Of a DNA stretch of 64,000 nucleotides, positions 27,916 to 35,937 are shown piece by piece. The stretch spans positions 124,001 through 188,000 of the forward strand of contig JBNKKH010000009.1 in the NCBI GenBank assembly GCA_050291725.1. Reading direction: 5' to 3'. The position numbers were made by a program, and so were the translations under genes. The DNA is from JAAGZL01 sp050291725 (GTDB lineage Bacteria; Pseudomonadota; Gammaproteobacteria; Chromatiales; Chromatiaceae). Every line of letters begins with the position of its first letter. The first letter of the stretch is position 1. A model generated the notes under the pieces. That model made no database searches and was not told where the DNA came from. It saw only the letters and a program-made list of their open reading frames with translations.

Positions 27916-28941
27916 CTATGGTCTGGCTATGATAGCCTTGCCAGCCAAGCGCGAGGTGATCTCCTGCATCAGTTGCCATGGGTCACTTTTCTCTCTTCCT
28001 TTGATGGCTCGATCTGCCCTGCCGCATAGCACTAGCAGTCCGCGCAAGGTATTGATAGGGAGTCGCTGTAGTCCGCTGCCGACCAGCTGTTTCCGTTTAT
28101 CCCAGATTTCGCGTCTAGCTGCTATGGCCTGTTGTGGGGAGCTTCCTTTGCCAATGGCATAGGCAAGCTCAACCAGCATACGCACCTCTCTAGTCAGAGC
28201 CCAGAGCACTACCGGAGCAGGAGTGCCTTCGCCTTTAAGTCCCTTCAAGATTTTGGAGCAGTATGCTGCCTTGCCTTGTAGGGCACTGTCCACCAGCTTA
28301 AATACGTCATAGCGAGCGCTGTCAGATACTGCCTCCTCCAGCTGTTCCACAGTGATTATTCCTGGTCCATGTAACAGCAACAGCTTCTCTATCTCCTGAG
28401 AGGCGGCCAAGAGATTTCCCTCTATGCGTTGAGAAAGCATGGTTACCACACCTGGTTCTGGTATTAGGCCGCTGTTACGCATGCGCTGTTCGATCCATGG
28501 TGGTAGGCGTTGCCCCTCAATTGGCCAGATTTGGATCGTGCCCCCAATCTTATCCAGGGCCTTAAACCATTTGCTATTGCGCTGGCTGCGCTCCAGCTTG
28601 GGCATGGTTATAAGCAGTATGGTGTCCTCCGGAGGGCGCTCTGCATACTCTACCAATGCCTTGGAGCCAGTGGTTCCTGGTTTGCCCGAGGTGATGCGGA
28701 GATCAAGGATGCGTTGTTCAGCAAACAGAGAGAGACTATCTGCCTGCTGACCAAGTTCGTTCCAGTCAAATTTACCATTAGCTTCCAGGATGGTGCGGTC
28801 AGAAAATCCTCTCTCCTTGGCTGTAGACCTGATCAGATCTGCAGCTTCATCCACCTGTAGCGGTTCGTCTCCAGTTAGGAGATAGGCTGGTAGTAAATCT
28901 TGCTGTAGCTTCTGTCCTAATTCGTGGAGACGCAGCTGCAT
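27916..28941 (-). CDS. holA: DNA polymerase III delta subunit
   Basis: A 341-residue clamp-loader subunit: the N-terminus AYLLTGDEPLQVDEAADLIR, then the AAA+-like DSLSLFAEQRILDLR segment and a helical C-terminal collar. Delta opens the beta clamp. It begins 6 bp after lptE. Confidence 0.94.
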   Translation of the reverse strand: MQLRLHELGQKLQQDLLPAYLLTGDEPLQVDEAADLIRSTAKERGFSDRTILEANGKFDWNELGQQADSLSLFAEQRILDLRITSGKPGTTGSKALVEYAERPPEDTILLITMPKLERSQRNSKWFKALDKIGGTIQIWPIEGQRLPPWIEQRMRNSGLIPEPGVVTMLSQRIEGNLLAASQEIEKLLLLHGPGIITVEQLEEAVSDSARYDVFKLVDSALQGKAAYCSKILKGLKGEGTPAPVVLWALTREVRMLVELAYAIGKGSSPQQAIAARREIWDKRKQLVGSGLQRLPINTLRGLLVLCGRADRAIKGREKSDPWQLMQEITSRLAGKAIIARP

Positions 28942-28947
28942 CTTCTA

Positions 28948-29460
28948 TTACTGTTTTTTTAGCTGGGCCTGAATGCGCGTGATTATTTGACGCGCCAACT
29001 CTTGCTGCATGCCATCTGCAAGCTGACCAGCTTCTGTGACCTTGCCTAGTTTCTGCTGTTCGGTGTTGATGAAATCGCGCGTAACCACAATAGATTGGGC
29101 TGGAATTAAAATTTTACCAGACGCAGATATTAGGGAGAATTCAAGAGTGTGCTTCAACTCGGTTTGGGCGACTTTTCCAGTTTCGTCTACGGACATGGTG
29201 CGATTTTGCCGCTTATAGCTAGATATCTTTAGCATGGTCTTAGCTTTATTGCGCTTTCTGGTCAGTTGTACCGTATCGCTCTCAAGTCTACGAGCCATTT
29301 CTTCATAAAGGCCGGAATTAGGGCCTATGCCGTTAATGATGATTGGGCTAATAGAGGCCGGCAACTGGGCGGATTGGCGCAGCTGGTAACCACACCCACC
29401 GAGAAATAGTAGTGTAAGAAGGAGTGTGATCCATTTTATACCTGGGATCGAATTCAGCAT
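28948..29460 (-). CDS. lptE: LPS-assembly lipoprotein LptE
   Basis: A 170-residue lipoprotein with signal WITLLLTLLFLGGC; the lipobox LGGC is followed by GYQLRQS, typical of LptE/RlpB. It plugs the LptD barrel and helps deliver LPS to the cell surface. ATG 29460 is chosen because AGGAG lies six bases upstream; an upstream in-frame start at 29499 adds an unlikely leader. Located between leuS and holA, the conserved order. Confidence 0.94.
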   Translation of the reverse strand: MLNSIPGIKWITLLLTLLFLGGCGYQLRQSAQLPASISPIIINGIGPNSGLYEEMARRLESDTVQLTRKRNKAKTMLKISSYKRQNRTMSVDETGKVAQTELKHTLEFSLISASGKILIPAQSIVVTRDFINTEQQKLGKVTEAGQLADGMQQELARQIITRIQAQLKKQ

Positions 29461-29501
29461 TTTTGTCTCCTGAAAGTTGTTATATATGCCGCTAGCCACA
29501 G

Positions 29502-32108
29502 TTAGACAACAATATTTATAAGCTTGTTTGGCACAACGATCACCTTTTTAACCGGGTTGTCGCCAATATGTTTCCGTATATTGTCATCTGCCAGGGCTGT
29601 CTCTTCAACTATGTTTTTATCTGCATCTGCAGCCACTTGGATTTTGGCCCTGACTTTGCCGTTGATCTGCGCCACATACTCAATTGTATCCTGTTTTAGA
29701 GCGGATTCGTCTGCCTGGGGCCACTCGCTTGTCAGAATATTCTCACCATATCCAAGTTTTTGCCAGAGGTAGTGGGTGGTATGGGGGGCGATTGGGGCTA
29801 AAAGGCGCAGGGTAATGCTCATTCCCTCGGTTAATATCGCTTGGTCAGCTGGACTGCTGCCTAGCTTGTACAGAGCATTTACAATCTTCATGCACGCGGA
29901 AACGACCGTGTTGAACTGTTGCCGGCTGTAGTCGAAAGAGGCCTGCTTCAGGGTTGAATGAATCTCACGTCTAGCATCCTGCTGCGCCTGATCCAGGTTG
30001 GGTAGGGCGTCGGCCAGGGAGATAGCTGCGCCCTCTATCTCATTCATGTTTACCGCCAGGGCCCAGAGCCGCTTCAGGAAGCGGAACGATCCGTCAACTC
30101 CTTCATCTGACCACTCCAGGGATTGGTCGGGTGGAGAGGTGAACATGGTATAGAGCCGTACAGTATCAGCTCCATACTTCTGTACCATCTCCTGTGGGTC
30201 GACGCCGTTATTCTTAGACTTGGACATCTTCTCCACGCCACAGATCTCAACCGGGCGTCCGTCATCCTGCAAGATGGCCTCAGTTACCCGCCCCTTTTCA
30301 TCGTGTTTGGTCTCCACATCTGCCGGGTTGAACCAATGTTTTTGACCGGATTCATCGGTACGGCAGAAAGTCTCCGCGATTACCATGCCTTGAGTCAAAA
30401 GTTGCTGGAACGGTTCGTTTGAATCTAACAGGCCCACATCCCGCATTAATTTGTGATAGAAGCGGGCATAAAGCAGATGCAATATCGCATGTTCAATGCC
30501 GCCGATATAGTGATCAACTGGCAGCCAGTAGTTGGCTCGCTCGTCCAGCATGGCATCACTGCTATCTGGGCAGGTGTAGCGGGCGTAGTACCAGGATGAC
30601 TCCATGAAGGTATCGAAGGTGTCAGTTTCGCGTTCAGCATCGCCGCCGCACTCCGGGCAGCTGGTCTGGTACCACTCCGGCATCTTCTTTATGGGTGATC
30701 CGCCGCTGGCATCAAATTCCACATCTTCAGGCAGTACCACCGGCAGATCATCTTTTGGGACCGGGACAGTTCCGCACTTGGGGCAGTGGATCATAGGGAT
30801 GGGGGCTCCCCAGTAACGCTGGCGAGAGACTCCCCAGTCGCGCAGGCGGTACTGTACCTGTTTCTCTCCTAGCTCCTTGTCTGCAAGATCAGAGGCAATG
30901 GCATTCACTGCATCCTTGTATTTCATTCCATTGTATTTGTCAGAGTTGACGCAGATCCCACGCTCCTTGTCCGCGTACCACTCCTGCCAGGTGTCTGTGG
31001 AGAAAGTCTCACCCTCAACATCGATTACCTGAGTGATTCGCAGGTCGTACTCTTGGGCAAAATGAAAGTCACGCTCGTCATGGGCTGGCACCGCCATGAC
31101 TGCGCCATCACCATAGCCCCAGAGCACGTAGTTGGCCACCCATACCGGGATCTGCTGGCCGGTTAGAGGATGGGTGACAGAGATGCCAGTGGGCATCCCT
31201 TTTTTCTCCATGGTGGCCAGGTCTGCCTCGGCCACGCCGCCCTGTAGACATTCGTCGATGAAGGCGGCCAACTCTGGATTGTCCTTGGCCGCATATTGGG
31301 CTAGGGGATGCTCAGCAGCTACAGCACAAAAAGTTACGCCCATGATAGTATCGGCGCGGGTAGTGTAGACCCATAGTTGTTCTGGTTTGCCATCTAGTTC
31401 ATAAGGGAAGGCGAAACGCACACCCTCAGAGCGCCCGATCCAGTTGCGCTGCATAGTGCGTACCTTCTCTGGCCAGCCATCCATTTTATCCAGGTCATTC
31501 AGCAGTTCTTCGGCATAGTCGGTGATCTTGATGAACCATTGGGGTATCTCGCGCCGCTCTACTAGGGCGCCGGAGCGCCAACCACGGCCATCGATCACCT
31601 GCTCATTTGCCAGCACGGTTTGATCTACCGGGTCCCAGTTAACCACAGCGTTCTTTTTGTAGACCAGCCCTTTGCGATACAGCTCGGTAAACAGCCACTG
31701 CTCCCATTTGTAATACTCCGGCTGACATGTAGCCAGTTCACGTCCCCAGTCGTAGCCAAATCCCAGCTGTTTTAGCTGGCCTTTCATGTAGTCTATGTTG
31801 GAGTAGGTCCATTGGGCAGGAGGCATCTGATTTTTGATGGCTGCCCCCTCTGCGGGTAGTCCAAATGCGTCCCAGCCCATGGGTTGCAGTACATTTTTTC
31901 CTAGCATACGCTGGTGGCGTGAGATTACGTCACCAATGGTGTAGTTACGCACGTGCCCCATGTGCAACTTGCCGCTGGGATAGGGGAACATGGAGAGGCA
32001 GTAGAACTTCTCTCGCCCCTGTTCTTCTGTGGCCTTAAAACTCTGGTTTTTTTCCCAGAAAGATTGGGCGTCAGTCTCGATCTGTTCCGGATTAAATGTG
32101 TTCTGCAT
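29502..32108 (-). CDS. leuS: Leucyl-tRNA synthetase
   Basis: An 868-residue class I synthetase. The HIGH-type motif is in YPSGKLHMGHVRNYTIGD, the KMSKS motif in KMSKSKNNGVDP, and the CP1 editing domain and a zinc-binding CPKCGT/CPECGG region lie between them. It charges tRNA-Leu and hydrolyses mischarged products. It is the first gene of the minus-strand block and is divergent from the DUF1451 gene, as leuS and ybeL are in E. coli. Confidence 0.98.
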   Translation of the reverse strand: MQNTFNPEQIETDAQSFWEKNQSFKATEEQGREKFYCLSMFPYPSGKLHMGHVRNYTIGDVISRHQRMLGKNVLQPMGWDAFGLPAEGAAIKNQMPPAQWTYSNIDYMKGQLKQLGFGYDWGRELATCQPEYYKWEQWLFTELYRKGLVYKKNAVVNWDPVDQTVLANEQVIDGRGWRSGALVERREIPQWFIKITDYAEELLNDLDKMDGWPEKVRTMQRNWIGRSEGVRFAFPYELDGKPEQLWVYTTRADTIMGVTFCAVAAEHPLAQYAAKDNPELAAFIDECLQGGVAEADLATMEKKGMPTGISVTHPLTGQQIPVWVANYVLWGYGDGAVMAVPAHDERDFHFAQEYDLRITQVIDVEGETFSTDTWQEWYADKERGICVNSDKYNGMKYKDAVNAIASDLADKELGEKQVQYRLRDWGVSRQRYWGAPIPMIHCPKCGTVPVPKDDLPVVLPEDVEFDASGGSPIKKMPEWYQTSCPECGGDAERETDTFDTFMESSWYYARYTCPDSSDAMLDERANYWLPVDHYIGGIEHAILHLLYARFYHKLMRDVGLLDSNEPFQQLLTQGMVIAETFCRTDESGQKHWFNPADVETKHDEKGRVTEAILQDDGRPVEICGVEKMSKSKNNGVDPQEMVQKYGADTVRLYTMFTSPPDQSLEWSDEGVDGSFRFLKRLWALAVNMNEIEGAAISLADALPNLDQAQQDARREIHSTLKQASFDYSRQQFNTVVSACMKIVNALYKLGSSPADQAILTEGMSITLRLLAPIAPHTTHYLWQKLGYGENILTSEWPQADESALKQDTIEYVAQINGKVRAKIQVAADADKNIVEETALADDNIRKHIGDNPVKKVIVVPNKLINIVV

Positions 32109-32259
32109 TGTTACTGGTCCGCATGGCTGAATCTAAACCGTGTAAGGATACCGTAGCTGACACTGTTGCGCGAATTTGATCTTGCTATCTGCCCACTTTG
32201 GTACACACTTTAAGGTAGAGCAATATGAATTGGCAGAATTATAAAAAGAGGGTGAAAAA

Positions 32260-32781
32260 ATGAGTTCAGAAAATAATCAAGATCCCCTGGATCGCATGGT
32301 GGTTGCCTACGAGAAGATGCTGGAGCGGGTGGATGAGTTGTTGGAGCAGGCAGAAAAGAGTACCGTGCCTACTCTCAAGAAAGGATTGGAGCATGCAAGA
32401 GAGAAGGCGATTGAGCTGGATGAGTTGACGCGAGAGGAGGCAGATAAGATCGCAACCTATATAGAGCGTGATATGCGCGATGCGGCCGGGTTTCTGCATA
32501 AAACTGGAGATGAGTTTCGAGATTGGATCAGGTTTGATCTGGAGTTGATCGAGAGTCGGGTTCTGGATATGTTTGCCAAAGTTGCAGATAAGACCAGATT
32601 GGAGTTGGATAGATTTGCCGAACAGGCCAGGGAGGCCTCCCTCTATCACACTGGGGAGATCACCGGCCCTGGAACTCTGGTCTGTTCAGAGTGCGGTAAG
32701 GAGATGCATTTCCATAAGACGGGGCATATCCCTCCTTGTGCAGGGTGCCGTGGCACTAGGTTTGCCCGGATGGTTGAATAG
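32260..32781 (+). CDS. DUF1451 zinc-ribbon protein (YbeL-like)
   Basis: A 173-residue protein: about 130 residues of charged helix likely to form a coiled coil, then a zinc ribbon with CSEC and CAGC pairs (LVCSECGKEM and IPPCAGCRG). This matches DUF1451, whose E. coli member YbeL is also next to leuS. Molecular function is unknown. A strong bidirectional terminator follows. Confidence 0.88.
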   Translation: MSSENNQDPLDRMVVAYEKMLERVDELLEQAEKSTVPTLKKGLEHAREKAIELDELTREEADKIATYIERDMRDAAGFLHKTGDEFRDWIRFDLELIESRVLDMFAKVADKTRLELDRFAEQAREASLYHTGEITGPGTLVCSECGKEMHFHKTGHIPPCAGCRGTRFARMVE

Positions 32782-32807
32782 TTTTAAGTTTAGATTTAAC
32801 CGCAAAC

Positions 32808-32836
32808 AAAAGCACCCGCCGCTGGCGGGTGCTTTT
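32808..32836. terminator. Bidirectional terminator
   Basis: Thirteen-base arms (32808-32820 and 32824-32836) form a GC-rich hairpin with A/T tails on both sides, serving the DUF1451 gene and the converging rpmB-rpmG operon. Confidence 0.93.
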
Positions 32837-32864
32837 GTTTAAGCTGCAAGGACACAGAAGATGA

Positions 32865-33020
32865 TTATTTAATCTTCGCTTCCTTATACATGACATGCTT
32901 ACGTACCTTGGGATCAAACTTCTTGATCTCCATCTTGCCAGTCATGGTGCGTTTGTTCTTGGTGGTGGTGTAGAAGTGGCCGGTTCCGGCACTGGACACG
33001 AGTCTAATTTTATCGCGCAT
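32865..33020 (-). CDS. rpmG: 50S ribosomal protein L33
   Basis: A 51-residue protein starting MRDKIRLVSSAGTGHFYTTT and ending KVRKHVMYKEAKIK. The zinc-binding cysteines of the C+ form are absent, so this is the zinc-independent type. It follows rpmB by 11 bp, the usual rpmB-rpmG operon. Confidence 0.97.
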   Translation of the reverse strand: MRDKIRLVSSAGTGHFYTTTKNKRTMTGKMEIKKFDPKVRKHVMYKEAKIK

Positions 33021-33031
33021 GATATTCTCCC

Positions 33032-33268
33032 TTATACCTTTTCGCCACGGCCACGTATGTCAGCTAGTACGCTGTCTATGCCGTTTTTATCAATGATACG
33101 CATGCCGTTGGATGATACGCGTAGCTTGACCCAGCGCTTCTCATTCTCTACCCAAAAGCGCTTGCTGTGCAGATTCGGTAGGAAACGGCGCTTGGTCTTG
33201 TTGTGGGCGTGCGATACGTTGTTGCCTGTAATAGGTCGTTTGCCCGTGACCTGACACACTTTAGACAT
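33032..33268 (-). CDS. rpmB: 50S ribosomal protein L28
   Basis: A 78-residue protein with MSKVCQVTGKRPITGNNVSH and the KRRFLPNLHSKRFWV core, the standard length. First gene of the rpmB-rpmG operon. Confidence 0.98.
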   Translation of the reverse strand: MSKVCQVTGKRPITGNNVSHAHNKTKRRFLPNLHSKRFWVENEKRWVKLRVSSNGMRIIDKNGIDSVLADIRGRGEKV

Positions 33269-33383
33269 CGTTAAATCCTCAAAAAATATAGTGTCTCTTC
33301 CCCGCAGGGGATGAAAGAGGCGGATTTATATCAGATAGGGGGCGTGGATACAAGTTTTTGGCCAATATCTGCCGAAATTACCA

Positions 33384-34058
33384 TCATATCCATCCTAGCT
33401 CCGCCAGAGAGGCGATCTCCCCATCGCCTATGACTAGATGGTCCAAAACCCGGATATCTATCAGATCCAGGGCATCTTTGGTGCGCTGGGTGATCTGGCG
33501 ATCGGCCTGACTGGGTTCGGCTACACCCGATGGGTGGTTGTGGGCTAATATGACCCCGGCAGCATTGTGGCTAAGGGCGCGCTGTACAATTTTGCGCGGA
33601 TGCACGCTGGCACCATTGATAGTGCCACTGAATAGCTCTTCGTACTGGATTATGCGGTTCTTGTTGTCCAGGAACAGGCAGGCGAACACCTCGTTATGCT
33701 GTTCTCGCAGCCGGGCGGTTAGATAGTTTTTGGTTTCGTCTGGACTGGTGAGGCATGTGTCACGGGTTATGGTCTCCCACAGGTGGCGTCTACCCATCTC
33801 TAAAACTGCCTGCAGTTGGGCATATTTTGCGCTGCCCAGACCCTGGTTAGAGCAGAATTCCCTCTCATCCGCAGCTAGAAGACTACGCAGTGAGCCGTGT
33901 TGGTCTAGCAGGTTGCGGGCCAGGTCCACGGCAGTTAGACCTTTAATGCCGGTGCGTAGAAAGATCGCCAGAAGTTCGGCATCAGATAGGGCGCCCGCAC
34001 CACGCATGAGAAGTTTTTCTCTAGGGCGTTCATCCGCTGGCCAGTCCGTTATAGCCAT
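33384..34058 (-). CDS. radC: RadC-family JAB-domain protein
   Basis: A 224-residue protein with an N-terminal helix-hairpin-helix-like region (LLMRGAGALSDAELLAIFLRTG) and a JAB/MPN domain whose metal motif HNHPSG..EPSQAD is intact. Function remains uncertain; the old DNA-repair assignment is doubtful. ATG 34058 is chosen because GGAGG lies just upstream; the longer frame to 34145 has no such support. Divergent from coaBC, the classical radC-dfp arrangement. Confidence 0.93.
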   Translation of the reverse strand: MAITDWPADERPREKLLMRGAGALSDAELLAIFLRTGIKGLTAVDLARNLLDQHGSLRSLLAADEREFCSNQGLGSAKYAQLQAVLEMGRRHLWETITRDTCLTSPDETKNYLTARLREQHNEVFACLFLDNKNRIIQYEELFSGTINGASVHPRKIVQRALSHNAAGVILAHNHPSGVAEPSQADRQITQRTKDALDLIDIRVLDHLVIGDGEIASLAELGWI

Positions 34059-34219
34059 AGCTACCTCCATGTATGTGTTGTATATCCCTTGCGAGTAGAA
34101 TGGTATGACGGATAGTTTTATGTGACAAGAGTGGCATATACTCATTATGCCGCCCTTTCCGTTATACCTACATTGAGTTAATCTCTATCTAATAAGAGAT
34201 ATGTCGGTATGGGTAGGTT

Positions 34220-35422
34220 ATGTCGCAGTTATATAACAAGCGGATTCTTTTGGGAGTTACCGGTGGCATCGCCGCCTATAAGGCAGCAGAACTGGTGCGT
34301 CTACTGCGGCAGGCAGGAGCTGAAGTGCAGGTGGTGATGACCCCTGCTGCCACCAACTTTATTACCCCTCTGACTCTTCAGGCCCTCTCAGGCAGAAGCG
34401 TGCGCCTAGAGATGTTTGACTCTGAGGAGGAGGCGGCCATGGGGCATATTGATCTGGCGCGTTGGGCCGATATGGTTCTGGTGGCGCCGGCTACGGCAGA
34501 TTTCATGTCGCGTCTGGAGGCGGGAGCAGCCAACGATCTGCTATCAACCCTGTGTCTGGCCTGTACCGCTCCAATAGCCCTGGCGCCCGCCATGAATCGA
34601 GAGATGTGGCTGAATAAGGCTACTCAGGAGAGCTTGGACTCTCTGACTCAAAGAGGCGTAATGATATGGGGGCCGGCGGATGGTGAGCAGGCCTGTGGTG
34701 AGGTAGGCCCCGGACGCATGCTGGAGCCTGTCCAACTACTTGAGCAGCTAAAAGCCAGCTTTCCTCCAGGTGTTCTGTGTGGAGTAAATGTGCTGCTTAC
34801 AGCAGGACCCACTCGCGAACCGATTGATCCTGTGCGCTATGTGGGCAATCGCAGTTCTGGTCGCATGGGCTATGCTTTATCAGCTGCCCTGGTAGATGTG
34901 GGAGCAAAAGTCACCATGGTAAGTGGTCCGGTCTCCCTGGATACTCCCCAGGGGGTAGATAGAGTGGATGTCGAGACTGCTCTAGAGATGGAGCAGGAGG
35001 TAACATCCAGGCTGGAAGGGTGTGATATCTTTATTGCTTGTGCGGCCGTGGCCGATTATCGCTGTGAAAATGTTGCGGAACAAAAGATTAAGAAGTCTCA
35101 GGATAGATTGGAACTGAGTCTGGTTAAAAATCCTGATATCCTGCTAAAGGTGGCATCCAGTGCAAAGCCACCATTTACCGTTGGTTTTGCTGCTGAGACA
35201 GAGCGTCTTACCCAGTTGGCGGAGCAGAAACGCCAGGCCAAAAAGGTAGATATGATTGCAGCCAACCTTGTGGGAGGAGATCAAGGTGGTTTTGGGAGCA
35301 GTGAGAATGCCTTGACTGTGTTATGGGATGGTGGCTCAGCCGATTTGCCTATGATGAGTAAAATTGACTTGGCCCATGAACTGGTTACATTAATAGAAAA
35401 AAAATACCATGAGAAAAATTGA
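34220..35422 (+). CDS. coaBC: Bifunctional phosphopantothenoylcysteine decarboxylase/synthase
   Basis: A 400-residue flavoprotein of coenzyme A synthesis. The N-terminal CoaC half has GVTGGIAAYKAAELVRLL, PAMNREMW and the cysteine in ACGEVGPGRM; the C-terminal CoaB half has LLTAGPTREPIDPVRYVGNRSSGRMG and a KNPDILLKV segment. It overlaps dut by 14 bp. Confidence 0.97.
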   Translation: MSQLYNKRILLGVTGGIAAYKAAELVRLLRQAGAEVQVVMTPAATNFITPLTLQALSGRSVRLEMFDSEEEAAMGHIDLARWADMVLVAPATADFMSRLEAGAANDLLSTLCLACTAPIALAPAMNREMWLNKATQESLDSLTQRGVMIWGPADGEQACGEVGPGRMLEPVQLLEQLKASFPPGVLCGVNVLLTAGPTREPIDPVRYVGNRSSGRMGYALSAALVDVGAKVTMVSGPVSLDTPQGVDRVDVETALEMEQEVTSRLEGCDIFIACAAVADYRCENVAEQKIKKSQDRLELSLVKNPDILLKVASSAKPPFTVGFAAETERLTQLAEQKRQAKKVDMIAANLVGGDQGGFGSSENALTVLWDGGSADLPMMSKIDLAHELVTLIEKKYHEKN

Positions 35423-35864
35423 ACTAAAAATAGTTGATGAGCGCTTGGGGGATGAGTTTCCTCTGCCTGAATACGCAACCGAAGGCTCTGCCGGAATGGA
35501 TCTCCGCGCCATGTTGCATGCGCCCCTGGAGCTAAATCCTGGCCAGACTGAACTGATTCCAACCGGCATGGCTATCCATGTGGAAGACCCACACCAAGCA
35601 GCTATTATTTTGCCGCGCTCAGGACTTGGGCATAAACACGGCATAGTCTTGGGTAATCTGGTGGGGTTAATCGACGCAGATTATCAAGGGCAGCTGTTTG
35701 TATCTTGCTGGAATCGAGGAAGCGAGAGTTTTCGTATTGAAGTTGGAGAGAGAATCGCCCAGCTAGTGGTGGTTCCAGTAATCAGGGCAAAGTTCGAGGT
35801 GGTAGAGGAGTTTAAAACCAGCAAGCGTGGTGCTGGTGGTTTTGGCCACTCTGGTAGAACTTGA
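35409..35864 (+). CDS. dut: dUTP diphosphatase
   Basis: A 151-residue trimeric dUTPase with all five motifs, including GSAGMDLRA, LPRSGLGHKHGIVLGN, GLIDADYQGQL, GERIAQLVV and the C-terminal RGAGGFGHSGR arm. It removes dUTP and supplies dUMP. Start overlaps the end of coaBC, indicating coupling. Confidence 0.98.
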   Translation: MRKIELKIVDERLGDEFPLPEYATEGSAGMDLRAMLHAPLELNPGQTELIPTGMAIHVEDPHQAAIILPRSGLGHKHGIVLGNLVGLIDADYQGQLFVSCWNRGSESFRIEVGERIAQLVVVPVIRAKFEVVEEFKTSKRGAGGFGHSGRT

Positions 35865-35937
35865 ATTTTAGTAGCAAGGTATTTCTTGTCGCCTGTAGTT
35901 GGTGGATTTGGAGAGGCACGATATTTGGGGATATACA